A stretch of 64,000 nucleotides of DNA from Enchytraeus crypticus. Taxonomy: Eukaryota > Annelida > Clitellata > Enchytraeida > Enchytraeidae. Where the stretch lies: contig CAJHZI010000739.1 in the NCBI GenBank assembly GCA_905160935.1, positions 124,001-188,000 on the forward strand, in the 5' to 3' direction. The position numbers and the translations under genes are program-made. Positions within the stretch are counted from its first letter, which is position 1. Each line of letters starts with the position of its first letter. Positions 32,902 to 46,000 of the stretch are shown piece by piece. The notes under the pieces were generated by a model that saw nothing but the letters and a program-made list of their open reading frames with translations, searched no databases and was not told the DNA's origin.

Positions 32902-35900
32902 TTTTGCAACTGTGTCAGATAAATATAAAAGCAGCACATCTCAAATAAAATTTTCAGCATAAATTTTAAATTAACACGTACTGTGTATAATCGTGTCATA
33001 ATGTATTAGGATAGTAATGAAGAAGAAAATTTATTGGTACAATATTTGAATAATACAGAGTACTGTATGGAGATCAGGCTTCATATTTTGATGCTGAATT
33101 GAAGCCCAGAATAAAGCATAAGAAGTTTGGCACGCTTTCTATGGTCAACAATGGTAGCAATATGCATGGATCCCAGGTATTACAGTCTGCTTACATTTAA
33201 TTTAAACTTAGGATATTTTTAGGGTCTGAGTTTGAGTTATGTATATTTTGAATTGTGGAACATATAAATTTGTTAGGGGATTTAAATCTGGAATATTTTA
33301 AATCTCATGCAATTTTGATTTAAAATATCTTAGTAATATTCGAGAGCTCCGTTAAAACTAAATTAAATGTAAAAGTTGAAATGCAAACTGCACAAGGTGA
33401 GACATGTGATACAACATTGTCTAGATAGCGTCTTCTATTGCATCTACCTTTCTGGGGGCCGTCTGTCCCTTGTGAAGTCCCACAAGTGAATGGAAGTTTG
33501 TAATAGTTTGTTTGTGGATTAGTAGGATTGTTAAATCAAGAATTTCACCTTGGATTCCTGCAGATTTGAAGCAATCCTTACAAGATGACATAACTGCTTG
33601 TAGCCGAAGAGTGAGCTCTTCGCTCTGTCCTATATTATTATAGAATATTTATATAGTAATGAGTTTATAGTATATTATAACGCTGTCTTATAGTATTATA
33701 TTATAACGAGTTTATAGTATTTTTATGGAAGCTTTTGAAGTAGCTCACTAAAGTAGATTTAGAATCATTGAAAGAGATCACTGGCTGGAGCCAGTGGCGA
33801 AGTCGGTATTACACTCGACCGCAGATCAGCATGTGTGGGGTTCAAATCCTGGGCTCGCCCGTCACTAACATGGCTTCCAAGTGAGGAAATTGACGTTTTC
33901 CTTAGCTTTACCAGCTTTAGCTTTATTTAAGTAGATTTAGAATCAGAATTGTGCCCGTGCTGCGTGCCGTGTATGGCTTTACTCCCATGTCCCTATGGAT
34001 AATTCTTGGGAATTTAAGTTAAAAGTCGTTCAAATTTGAATGTAATTTTTAGTTTATAATTTGCTGTGTAATTGCTAATAAATCAGTCGCTACTGCTTGA
34101 CTGGCCAAGGTTAAAATAGTTTGTCTGCTGTTTGGTACATTAAGGCTATGAGTAGAGACCCCTTTTGTGCTGAAATTTAAGTGACCTATTTGTCTGATAA
34201 ATAGAATGTTCAGTGCAATCTACCTTACGCTGTATTTATTATAGCTGTGTCTTCGAGCACTATTATGAATGATTCTTCAATTTTAGCATTGATTCATCGT
34301 TGTAGTTTTTCATAACACTGGGTGAAGACATTGACTACCTGGACCGACAGATGCATACAGTGTTTGGAGAGGTTGGCGATGGTTTTGATACTGTGAAGAA
34401 ATTCAACGATACTTTTGTCGACTCAAAAAATAGACCATTTAAAGATATCAGGTTGGTGGTGTTACTGGTCATATGAGATGCTTAATATGCTGTATTTTAC
34501 TTGGCTTCTGTACACTGAATTTAATGCTTACCAGGCATGTAAACAGGTAATTAATAAATTCATGACCGGTAGCTGGTTTTCAAGACTGCTTTATAGTTTC
34601 CTGGCTGGTCATTTTAAGTCCCTTCCATGGTTAATCATATATTTGCCATTGATAGCGCTAATTGGCTGCAAGCTTCGATATATTATTAACCTACTATTAA
34701 TATAGGCCAGATCATCCCCATTCAGCCCCAAGTCTAAATCTGGTTCATACCTACCCTCCAACATCCCCATCCATGGTTACCCCACTCCTCTCATAGGCAA
34801 TCCAACCTCCAGGCCACTCCTCTCGAGGACACCCCAATATCAAGCAAACTGATCTCGGCCCACTCCACGCCCAGGCAACCAATGACCCATTTGATGATCC
34901 TGATAGTTTGTTGTTGAGGATCTTCCACACAGTGATACTGGATGACCCATTTGATGATCTTGATGGTTTGTTGTTTAGGATCTTCCATACAGTGATACTG
35001 GATGACCCATTTGATGACCCTGATGGTTTGTCTCCGCACATACCTGATGCTTCACCGGAACCAACAGCAGAGCAGCTGGAGGTGAGTGTAGGGCCCAGTT
35101 AGACGATGTTTGAGGAGTGGACTAATGATGACAATTTAGTTCCAAGAAATATGTAGACATGTGATTGATAGGGCATGGAATTTTTAATTTGGGTAATATA
35201 CTGCTGTAAAATGAGTTTTGCATTATTAAAATATTACAAAGATGATTAAGTAAATAAATTTATATTATCAAAACTAATTGTTTAAAATTTAATTTCATAA
35301 ATAGCATTCCTATTCGAAATTAAGTCACAATTTGAAAGCTTGACAAACTACATTAAAATAGAAGCTTTGAAATTGCCGATGCCGGAGCCTTGTGTGGTTT
35401 TAATTTTTTATGGAAGCATTTAGATATCCTTGAATAACACATATCATTACCTTCATACTCCAGTCAGCTACTAATGGCTATTGTTGAACTAATAAAAACT
35501 TCCTTTTAGCGTTCTATGGGGTCGGCACGGAATAGTCTAGGTAGCAAATTGAACCGTAAGGACGGCTATTCTTCGGTCTGACACCACGAAGTGTACCCAA
35601 CTAGGTTTTTATATTCATTTCGGAGAAGAAAAACCAGCGTTGCATTGCAGTCTCAAACCCCCATTCAAGAGGTGAGCTCTCTACCACTGCGCCACTAGGC
35701 GTTCCCGCTAATGTTTAACTAATAAATTTTCAAACAGTATTTCTACTAAAAAATAATATTTTCCTAGTATTCCTCCTAATATTCCTTAATATTCCTCAAA
35801 TTCCGGGCTCGCTCGTCACTGACATCGATTTCGAGTGAGGAAACTGACGTTAACCTTAGCTTTACCAGCTTTTACTGCTAGCACTGCAAACTATAATCAG

Positions 35901-38900
35901 TTAATATAAATAGTGCCTTATTAATGGTAAAAATTGCTAAAGAGCTGGATATGAATGCGATAGAAATATTTATAGATAGAATAATATAACTCTGCTAATC
36001 TGGTTTACCTGCTGTATATCATTGTATGCGTATTTTGTGGACAGAGTCTGCGTATAGGTGTTGATGAGGATCTCGATGAAGATGAAGGTCTCAGCCAAGA
36101 GGTTATAGAGGAACGTAATAAGGAAAAGGAGGCTCAATCCAATGCTCAAATACTTGAAATGGTTTGAAATTATACTATAAAATAGCGATTTGTAACGTAC
36201 ATGTAGTCGTAATACTATTAAAATTCAGAAAACTCTTAACAATTGTATAGATAGAAGATTTAATAGAAGTAGTGCTAGTCCTTTAACTGAGGTAGTAGTG
36301 TGTGTGCTCAGAAATTAAATGAGACTAAAATCTGTATGATTTGACAGTTTATTATGCAGCATGACCGTAATATTGAGGTTATTGTAAATCTTCTACTGTA
36401 GCTTTCTCTCTCAGGTGTTCTTCCAGCTCACATTCTGCATAGCCGTAAATTTAGTCTTATAATTATTTTAATACAGAATTTCGTCAAACTATTATGATGT
36501 AAAATCACAATTTTCCTTTAACTCTTTATTCCAGTTAATTTATGATTGATTTTGTACCTCTACTCTTACTTTAGCCATTCATTATTGTTACGATATTGAC
36601 TTTGCACAGCTGATAGTGGTAAGCTTCCCTCTATGAGACTATCTCATAGTATCTAGATTAACTAATTAAATAATCTTACTTTCACTTTTTGTTTGATGCT
36701 GATTTTTTAGGTCGGTGACTTGCCTGCGATGGACGTCAAGCCTCCTGATAACGTCTTGTTCGTCTGCAAATTAAATCCTGTGACAACTTCAGAGGATCTA
36801 GAAATCATCTTCTCGCGCTTTGGTCCAATAGAATGGTGAGTAATTTCATTTAGCTATCTCATTAATTAATTTTAAAAAATCTATTTAGCTTTTTAGAGAG
36901 ATCGCTGCACACGTGATCCGATGATTCTTCAGTGATTCTAATATCTTATATATAGAGAAATGGACAGCTATTGTTACATTATTTTAGCTCTTACTTATAA
37001 CTTTTATTCATATGCTTTAGTTACATAATTAAGTATTGTTTTTTCACTAGCTTCATGATTAATCGCCATCTTTACAAGATATAGCACAGTTCAGTAAGAA
37101 TAAATTTAAGAATAATCTTTAAGACAGGCTATTACTTGTGATTTTTTCATTTTTGGCTCCCACGGAATTTTCATTGAGGTTTTGCTATTCTTAAGTGTGC
37201 ATGTTACAACTTTCCTGTGCAATGGCTGAGTTACTGGCGGAATTGTCTGCTAAACAAAAGGCCTTTGGTTCGAATTCCAGGCGATCCATCTTCAATAATA
37301 ATTTTGTACAGAGTCAGAACTTGGCTTTACTTCAGAGCTTTAACAAAACCCCAACTTTTCCAAAGTTGTTTAAGGATATAAATTTGGAGCTTCATTTATC
37401 GTCATTGAGATGGGCACATAGTCGTCAAGATTTTATATTTGCTGTTGTTGTTTCAGCTGCGAGGTGATAAAAGATCGCAAGACTAATGAATCTCTCCAGT
37501 ATGCATTTATTGAATTCAAAGAGGTTTGTATCAAGTTCTCCAGTGCACTAGTTGCTAATATTTGCCTTAAATTGTGAAGTATTAGATAAGGATTTAATTT
37601 GTTTTTCAGCTGGTAGTAATACTTGGTCTTAACTAAGAACTTTTTATAATCAAATTGACCAGTTGGCATTTTACAATTTAGATGTGCTTATATTTTTTGT
37701 AAAATATGACGTATGCTCATAGGAAGCTCTTATTGATATTAGAAAATATTAGCAAAACAGTATAACTTTGTATGACCTGATTTCAGTTGTCTGCCAAATG
37801 TTATCTATCAAAAAGTGCCTAAGAATAATAAATTTTAACTATTTGGTTTCGTTGGTCACAACTAGTTAAAAAATACAAATTAGTATATTTAATTACTAAT
37901 TTGTCGTAGTTGTATTCAGGCCATTGCAGATATTTATATTTTGCTTACTTTCCTTTTGTTGCCACTTAGAGGCGCCTTAGCAGGAGCATGCTAAGACAAT
38001 ATATGATCACATAATGAGCCATATCAGGCTTAAGGCTATCAAAAGACTGATAAAGGTTTTTATTCTCGATGTACTGCTTTTGTGAGCGTAAAAGCAGATT
38101 GTAAGTAAGAATATACGCCTTAGACCTGTTTTTCTATAGGCAAGGTTGATAGGACAGAGAGAAATTTTAAATTGAAGTGTGACAATTTCAGAATAGTATG
38201 TCAAATGCTACGGGAATGACATTCTAACTAGCTATCTGTGTTTATATCTGTGCAGCCCAAAGATTGTGAGAGTGCTTACTTCAAAATGGACAACGTGCTG
38301 ATAGATGATCGTCGTATTCACGTTGATTTTAGTCAGTCTGTGTCAAAGGTCAAGTGGAATCGAAAAGGTTAATGCGATTTGGTTTTATTATCTTGTCGTT
38401 CTTCAATCAATCCAACCAGCGTGCATGTAATGTTTGCACCGAGTCTTAAACTGCGTTAGTTAGGTCTCAAAATTTGACTGAACTATGCACGTTAACACAC
38501 TATTGAATAGTTTTATTGTTTAAGCAACTCCAGTGGTCGAATATGATGAACATTCAGGTAAACATTTGTTTCAATTTAAGGGAAACTTAATTTTGGACTA
38601 CTCTGATTTGCAAACATCTAACGCTTCCTAATTGCGTAATAGACTGTTAACATAATTAAACTTAGTAATTAAATTAGTACACCACATTTATTCACATTAA
38701 TTTGATTTGTATTGCAACAGATGATACATTTTTTAAAATCATAATAATTGTATTGCCACGAAACGGCGGATTTTACTACTGTATGTTTACCACTGCATAA
38801 TTTGTTATTACGAGAATAAATATCTCAGACATATTAAAATAATAAAATAAATAAAATAATTTTATAATTAATAAATCTGCTTTTATTTCCTCGCAGGCAA

Positions 38901-41142
38901 GGTAGCAAATGTTAAATCAAATGAGAGAGATGATGAGAGACCACAGTTTAGAATTAAGGATCCAGACCTCAGAAAAGAGTAAGTGTTACCAATAAACTAA
39001 ATTATTTTATTTCTAAATACTAGCATTTGATTGCATTATACGTGGGCGCTGACTTTTCATTTTGAGTAGGCCTACCTGAGAAACAATATTTCCAAAAATC
39101 TAAATACAATGTGTGCGCGATAGTACAAGTATTTAAAAGGCATGATAAATCATACTCTTGCTCCAACTCCTTTCAAAGTATCGGGGCAAAATCCAGTTCC
39201 ATCCCCACGAAGAGTCGGCGCCCATTGCATCAAATCTATATAGTCTAATCCCAACTATATAGTCGAATCCCAGCCGCGCTGATCTGAGAGTAAAATTTCG
39301 GACATTCACTGGACTGGCTACACGGAAAATGGAATAAATTGCCTAACGGATGTAACATGTGGTACTAAAAGTGATAGATATCAACATAGTTGATCATTTC
39401 ACTATAATGTGTTATTATTATTATTATTAGTCTATAACTTCTACTACATGTACATTTGGCATACAACAGTTTGACTCGCTACCAGCATATATTCAACGTC
39501 GCGAGATCTGAAAGATTTGAATATGAAGCAGCTGAAAACTGGCAAATGACCTTTAAAGTCGACCAATCCAGACATTTGTGGAGTTTTCTTCCTTACTTTC
39601 CAGTAAAAAAGACTTCCATAGCGTAGTAAGGGCATTTAGGGGCCCAATTTCTCCAGTTCAATGATTTCTTTTTTCGGCGTAGCTAGCCATTTGAGTGCTT
39701 GCTGTATCATATGATAACTCCACCCCTAGTTTATACTGACGCTATGCGTACAGAGCTGGTGTGAAAGATTTTAATAATAAAGCATAATAACAATTGGGAT
39801 ACTTTTAAGACTAATAATTATTATAATACTTAATAATTATAATACTTATAATTGTTATTTTTTAATAGAAGGGAGAGATGGTGAGAGCAATGCTGAATTT
39901 AGTGATATTACGAAACAACATAAACATAATCTTATACTAGCCAGGGGTCTTCTTGTCCGATTGTTTTGTCCTTTAAATAAATCTTTTAAAATTTAAAGCA
40001 ATAAAACTTATACTGTTCATCACGAAAATCAAGATTTGTAATTCCAACATATCTCATTCATTTTATGCTTTAATATTGTATTTTCAGCAATAAGTACGAT
40101 TTGGTATTTGATGATGAGGAAGAAGATGAAGGACGTAACAATCAGAGCAAATCCAAGAAAGAAGAAGTACATAAAGCTCATAAAAAGCACAAGAAAGAAA
40201 AGAAGAAAAAGCACAGGCATCCTTCTTCCAATTCTGCAAGTTCATCTCCTGTTCGGCACAAGGTGAACTTATTAGTATTATTACTTATTATTATTTGAAC
40301 TTCGATTTATTCCATTAGCCAGGTTTAAGACACACTAGGTGATTATATTATATAGTAAAGAATTCCAAGTCATCCAAATCATAGAGATCTTTAAAACGCC
40401 AAAGTCATATATCAAAGAGATACTAAGAAATTTACTCATGCTTCATAAATATAAGCTTTACATGTTTGTCAAAATTAATTCTAATATATATATGTATATA
40501 AACTCCTTGTTAAGGGCAATTGAAGTTCTAATATTTTTATTTCTCTTATGTTCATAGTTTGATTTCCTACAGAAAAGTCGGAAGGAGTCGTCCGAGCAGT
40601 CATCACGAGGACGTCACGGATCCAGGAGCCCAAGTCCTAGAAGCCGGTCCCACAAACACAGAGCTGACGAAAGACGTCGTCGCTCAGCGTCCAGCGGGTC
40701 GGAGAGGCGACAGAGAACTGACGGGAGACGTCGCCAGGCTGACAGAACCAACGACAGTAGAGAGAAGAAGAGAGAACTTTCCACGGAGAGATACGATAAG
40801 GATCGGAAGAGAGAACGTTCAGTGGAGAGGTATGACAGCAGAGACAGAAAGAGAAAGAGCAGTAGAGAGAGAAAGAGAGACGAGGAGAGACGCGACGGTA
40901 GAGGGTATGATGGAAGTCATCGACACGCCTCAGAGAGGAATGAGACTCGTGAACGATGTCACGACATCGCTGAGAGAAGAGCAGATAAACGAAGAGATGA
41001 CGACGGTAGGAGGGAGAGAGATGAAGAGAGACGAAATGGCTCAGATAGAGAACGGGACGAGAGAAGAAAAGATTATGACGATAAATCACGCAGAGATTAT
41101 GAATCCACAAAACATTCGTCCAAGTTCAAGGCTGGACGCTAG
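31405..41142 (+). CDS. PPIL4: Peptidyl-prolyl cis-trans isomerase-like 4 (cyclophilin + RRM)
   Basis: Thirteen exons: 31405-31474, 32054-32121, 32407-32471, 33059-33176, 34306-34451, 34979-35081, 36045-36161, 36711-36835, 37457-37523, 38256-38367, 38897-38978, 40088-40262 and 40573-41142. They total 1818 nt, 605 aa plus stop. Residues 1 to about 165 are a cyclophilin domain ([38 protein letters not shown]-like [27 protein letters not shown]). Then come [15 protein letters not shown], an acidic linker and an RRM at about 240-325, with RNP2 VLFVCKLNP and RNP1 QYAFIEF. The tail from about 350 is Lys-rich, then RD/RE/RS-rich. Known role: nuclear cyclophilin associated with the spliceosome. Exon 13 alone gives 189 residues of basic/acidic repeats, making the protein about 110 residues longer than the human form. 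The donor of exon 3 (GTCCGT) is weak but fits the frame. Exon 6 has a second, in-frame acceptor 60 bp upstream. Confidence 0.94.
32505..32720 (-). repeat. Dispersed repeat, family C, PPIL4 intron 3
   Basis: CTCTCTTAGTGCACTGCC and GGCAGGTTCATAGTATG match the inverted copies at 59085 and, more loosely, 63400. The rest is divergent. Confidence 0.5.
32835..32899. repeat. (AT)n microsatellite
   Basis: About 64 bases of uninterrupted AT in PPIL4 intron 3. It is self-complementary and prone to cruciform formation and length change. Confidence 0.98.
33778..33930 (+). repeat. tRNA-derived SINE, family 1, PPIL4 intron 4
   Basis: A full-looking copy: CACTGGCTGGAGCCAGTGG, A box TGGCGAAGTCGG, B box GGTTCAAATCCTGGGC, then GAGGAAATTGACG and the 3' end CCTTAGCTTTACCAGCTTTA. 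It defines the family 3' terminus. Confidence 0.88.
34881..35020 (+). repeat. 60-bp in-frame duplication of the 3' splice site and start of PPIL4 exon 6
   Basis: The acceptors at 34918 (GTTGAG) and 34978 (GTTTAG) are 60 bp apart. Each is followed by GATCTTCCA, then CAGTGATACTGGATGACCC. A third, partial copy lies at 34881-34918. Use of the upstream acceptor adds 20 residues, [20 protein letters not shown], in frame and without a stop. The annotated exon uses the downstream acceptor because it gives the family-like single [11 protein letters not shown] block. Confidence 0.93.
35477..35726 (-). mobile_element. tRNA-derived SINE, family 3, with target-site duplication
   Basis: In minus orientation the head is tRNA-like, with A box TAGTGGCGCAGTGGTAGAG near 35690 and a B-box-like GGTTTGAGACTGC. 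The flanks GCTATTGTTGAACTAATAAA (35477-35496) and GCTAATGTTTAACTAATAAA (35707-35726) are direct repeats matching at 18 of 20 bases, a likely target-site duplication. Only one copy was seen in the window. It lies in PPIL4 intron 6. Confidence 0.75.
35800..35880 (+). repeat. tRNA-derived SINE, family 1 (3' half), PPIL4 intron 6
   Basis: It begins inside the B box (AAATTCCGGGCTCGCTCGTC) and runs to the family 3' end CCTTAGCTTTACCAGC. Confidence 0.75.
37200..37300 (+). repeat. Possible tRNA-like SINE head in PPIL4 intron 8
   Basis: AATGGCTGAGTTACTGG resembles an A box, and TTTGGTTCGAATTCCAGG carries a near-perfect B box at tRNA-like spacing. No second copy was recognised. Confidence 0.35.
39235..39415 (+). 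repeat. tRNA-derived SINE, family 2 (3' part), PPIL4 intron 11
   Basis: From TAGTCGAATCCCAGCCGCGC through GATCTGAGAGTAAAATTTCG, the CTGGACTGGCTACACGGAAA block and GATCATTTCACTATAATG, it matches 50100-50255 with scattered differences. Confidence 0.8.
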
Positions 41143-43000
41143 CGGTTGTTATGATAGAGTAATTGACATTAGCGTGTTGTGGCTTATGAGAGCAGAGAAT
41201 TAACTTCCGTTTAGCAAGCCGTATATCCGGAGGCAACACGGATGGGACTAGATAGGAAATGGAACATTAAGGCCGGCTATAGAGTGGAGTCCAAGTCAAG
41301 AAATTGGATTTCTAGAGTAACGTGTAGAAGGAATTTTATCTGTCGCTACATAACTTAATTGTAGTGTGCAGTTAAGTACTGTTGTCTTTATTCGTTATCA
41401 TTACTTTTACTACTTATACGATTCGAATTGGCCTATAGAAAAGAGGAAAGAATTTCTCTGGATAACGCCCATTACAGTTTTTACATTACTACCAGTTTAA
41501 ATGCTAAGATGAAAACCACAATTTTTCAAACTAAACGAAGAATTGAAAACCACAATTTTTCAAACTAAACGAAGCATTTAATTTATTGCACCTGAAATTG
41601 TATCTTTTTGTAATTTTAAAACCTTGCTATTTAGTGATAAAGCCAATTGGCAGCAAGCTCCGACACATGATTAACCTTCCCTGGACCCAAGGAAATAACC
41701 ATCCTGTGCTGACTAGAGTTTTAAATCTACATGTAGGCCAATTGCAATTGAGGCGAACACTCTAACCATATCTCCTCCTAAATCTCATATCTCTTCCCAA
41801 ATATTGTACTGTTGGCCTGTTGGCCACCTAATGACAAATTCAGGGTTGATCCGTTTCGCTAGATGTAAAGCAAGTTAATCCGATTTAAAGAAATTATTTT
41901 TACCCGTGTTGCGTCCTGGTTGAAGAATAGACCAACCGTGGACTGCACGTGTCGCAAAAGGCGACAATGCACTAAGATCCAAACCAACGCCAGAAAGAGT
42001 TTGTTAGCGCATAGGCTCCAGAAATTACTACAAAATTTTCTAAAACGAATGGAAAAATGGTCTATTCGTATCCCGACCTTAGTTAACCGAGATTCAAGGG
42101 AAGATGATGATGATGACATATTACACCGCTAGTCTCTCCTTTCATCTTAAAGTCGCATACAAACGAGGTAATATAAAACATTACTGACCCATCATTCTTC
42201 ATTGTTTACATCCTCACAACGTTAGAAGATGTCATATTCAGTTCTTTCTATTTAATACTGACCTTATTAATACCAATCGCTTTGTAATTTTTGAAAGTTA
42301 ATTTTCATAGCCTCACTTCATTTTTCTAGTTTCCTGATCCACGGTTCACTTCGGTCAGGTGCAAATTTTATTGTCTTTTTTCTTCCTGGCATTCTCAATT
42401 AGTTAATAATCATAATTATCAATGTTAATTTTTTTAAAGTTAATTTCTCAATTAGAGTTTATATAAGTGAGTTGAAATGTATGAAAAAGATTAGCTGGAC
42501 CTAAGAAATTACAAATGAAAAAGTTCTGGACAGAGCTGGTCCAGTTACAATGATAAATGCATTAAGAAATAGGAAGAGCTGGATAGGCCACACTCTAAGG
42601 GAAGACTAAAAGAGATCAATGAAATTATAATGGACAGACGGAGAAGCAGAGGCAGACTGAGCTTATGTATGTTGGCTAATTTAAAGATTCATATGTGGAC
42701 ATAAAGAAGCCGCAAGAGAGAGAAGAGTGAAGGCGCTATATACTATGGACCTGCCAGTAAGCAATGCACGAGAGAGAGAGAGAGGGAGGCGAATTCTGCA
42801 TCAATTCCAGTAACCTCACGAGGTCAGAACACCCTGTTACCTGTATCACCGACTCTGCTGGAATTAAGCAGCTCCACATTTGTGGAAACGCATCATTCTG
42901 ATCCAGACTAGCAGTCTTTACGTATTGAAACCACCACTGATGTACATTAATCAGCCAACTGTTTCCGGTAGTTAATACTGTCTGGCGGCACTACTGTAAC
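41143..43000. other. 3' flank of PPIL4 with a LINE remnant
   Basis: 3'-UTR and spacer follow the PPIL4 stop; no unambiguous poly-A signal was picked. A 30-nt direct repeat (CCACAATTTTTCAAACTAAA core) lies at about 41510-41575. 42540-42720 reads in broken frames as SWIGHTLRED, then RRRSRGRLSL, a typical LINE reverse-transcriptase C-terminal pattern. A short (GA)n run follows at about 42770-42786. Confidence 0.5.
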
Positions 43001-46000
43001 ATTTCCATTTACGCCGTTGCAAAAGCCCTCGCATAGAGTAGCCTGCTAGATGCTAAACACTATGGGTAGAAGCAATTATATCGGCATCTATTATTAGCCT
43101 GTCAATAGAAGAACAGAGATGATATCATACCATCTATATGCGACAGTCTACTTCTCGTATCTTTAGGCAAAAATTATTTACTATTTGTTAAAGATTATTA
43201 TTCTAATTATTATACATACATGTGTTACTGTATACGTACATGCGTTACTGTATATAATTATGCAGTTATTTACGATACTTTGCAAATATGAATGAGTTCA
43301 ACACTGCAATACAATACATATTGTTTCTTCTAATTAATATACGAATTGAAAGAAATGTACTTCTATAGGAATACGGAAATCGAATGACATTCTAACAGCA
43401 TTTATAATAATAAAAGATTTCAGACATGGATACAGGTTGTAATCATAGTACGACATACAATATTCTTGTATAGCTCATAGCACATAACACTCTATACACA
43501 TAGCAGCGTCCTAGCCACACAGATACTGAAAATACGTGGTAAGAGAATACCACACGCAGCATTACATTCATAAACTTCTTATAATGGCCAATGGCTCCTT
43601 ATTATAAATTATATCAGCTTAACTTAAGACATAACGGATGTACTTGTTTACAATTTTACAAAGATCATATCTGTTAAATGTTAACCATCGCATAACATCT
43701 AAACAAGTTGTACATTAAAAAATAAAATTTGTAACTAATGTATGCGAACATAGAAAAAATGCAACATCACATATTTAGTGTTGAGCCTCAATACAATAAC
43801 TATCTAAATATTACATAAAAACTAAGTGGCTGTGTTACAAAACATACCCATTGTTTTTTATCATACTTTATTACAACAAAAAAATTAGAGTAATGATCGA
43901 ATCTCACAGCTATAAACAGTTCTTCACAGATCTGCATACCATATCCATTTATTTATACAGTGTTGTATACCATTGTTCAGTATCACAATATTAATATTGG
44001 CATTGCATCTTAAATGATACCCAATAATTCTAAAGTACAAGATATTACCGGTTATCAATGAAATATCAACACTGACATACTTTACATATTTTTAAGCACA
44101 TTGTAGACACAGTACAGCTAAATATATAGATATTAAAATACACACTTTTGCAATGATCAAATCTAGCACTGTTTCCACCACACGTTTAAATTACAAGATA
44201 ACTTAGTCAACTATGCTACTACTAGTAAGATCGACGCTATACTCTCGGTCCGGCTCCTACCTGCACCAATAGAAGTTTGTCTCTTAAATGCACGATGCCG
44301 CCTGACACACTAACAAACTTTAGACATACTGTGAACAGGACAGAGAAGAACTTTTAAGTCATACGACAATCTACAAACACCAATTTATGGCCATATACTG
44401 AATATATTATAGTACAGCATAACTAAATCGTAACTGTCACACCATAGTACATTCATAAACATTAGTTAGAGAATGTCAATTTCTAAACATTAGAGAATGT
44501 TAAATTACTCTTTGGACATCAACAGAACACAGCTTTTACGTTAAGTACACGTATACTCCAAGGTACAGCTGACACTTTTAGTACAGAGACATCTGCATAG
44601 AATTTTACATTTCCATACAATACAAATTAATGTTTTCTAGTAAAGGTTTCTCTGCATTACAAATAAACATTTATGAAGTCAAAATTACTCATTAAATAGT
44701 AAAATATTTGAAATATGAATAACATACACATAACACACTTTATATTATTTTGGTATATTTAACAAATAATTACTTAAATTCACATGCCCTATTATCATAC
44801 ATGCGTTACATATCTAAAAAAGTTGTATATCTTAATGTTAACTGTTATATGTTATATATCTTAATTACACAGTGTAACCGAACATAAAATAACTACTAAC
44901 AAAATATTACACTTTTACAGAGCACAACAGAATGTTTACTCCACATATAGCTAGCAACACTACAACGATATCTTCATGTACAGAGAACGGCAGCATCGAA
45001 GATTAAAAGTCAAATCACTTAACAACAGCATACAGTAACAGCTGCCACAGATGATAATACAGGGTCACAGACACACGAGTTTACTGCACTTTCAATACAG
45101 TCACGATTATCTAGAAACAATGCAAAGACAAACAATACATAAGTTATACAAGCAATACAATATAGTTCAATATGCCATTTATAAACAAAAAACACTTATA
45201 ATTGCAATACAATCCTAACAAGCTAATCCATTGTGGTAAATTTAGCACTATTAGAGAACAGTTAAATTTTTAACAATGGCATGGATTCAAATAGTCTACC
45301 TTTGATATTATAGAAGTTTATATAAAATTTAGATACAACTAAGATACTTTATATAAGATAAACTTTATTCGTATGTTGCTCAAATATACTCGTAAACATA
45401 CACATACATAGCATAATAGCAGACAGTTTCTCATTCACATAGACACTACCTGACTATACTCATAAACATACACATACATAGCATAATAGCAGACAGTTTC
45501 TCATTCACACAGACACTACCTGACTATACTCATAAACATACATGATATTCAGACAAAGCATACGTAAAAATGTTTTACGTAGCACTTTAGACACTTGTAC
45601 ATATACTGTACACGTACAACTAACTACATACATGTATATACCAACCTTTTCTCTTGGTATTTGCATTCACAACATATAGGAGAAATGCACTTGAAAACAT
45701 CTATACTTACCTCTCCTTGTGACATTCTTGAAATATATTTAGAAACAGCTAACCTACCTCTTTTGTATACACTTTCTGCACTTACCTCTTTTCTATACTT
45801 GCTGTTGTGTCTGGAATAATATTCCACTTGCTATTCGCAATGCATTATAAATATATTCTCTTAGTAAATGATGCAAAGATTTCTTAATAAATGGTCAGTG
45901 AGCTCTAGTTCATTACTATCAATTTCAATTACCCATGTTGTATTTCAAAAATATCTCGCAAATATGGCCGAGAATTCAGCTAGACGAGATACTATGTATC

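Noticed and set aside
33778..33930. Functional tRNA gene suggested by A and B boxes
   Set aside because: The cloverleaf is incomplete, the same unit recurs many times with a non-tRNA 3' extension, and copies are often truncated. This fits a SINE.
40559..41203. 214-codon plus-strand frame and 157-codon minus-strand frame over the PPIL4 tail
   Set aside because: They are out of frame with the PPIL4 exon and reflect its purine-rich composition. The frame matching the spliced PPIL4 reading ends at 41142.
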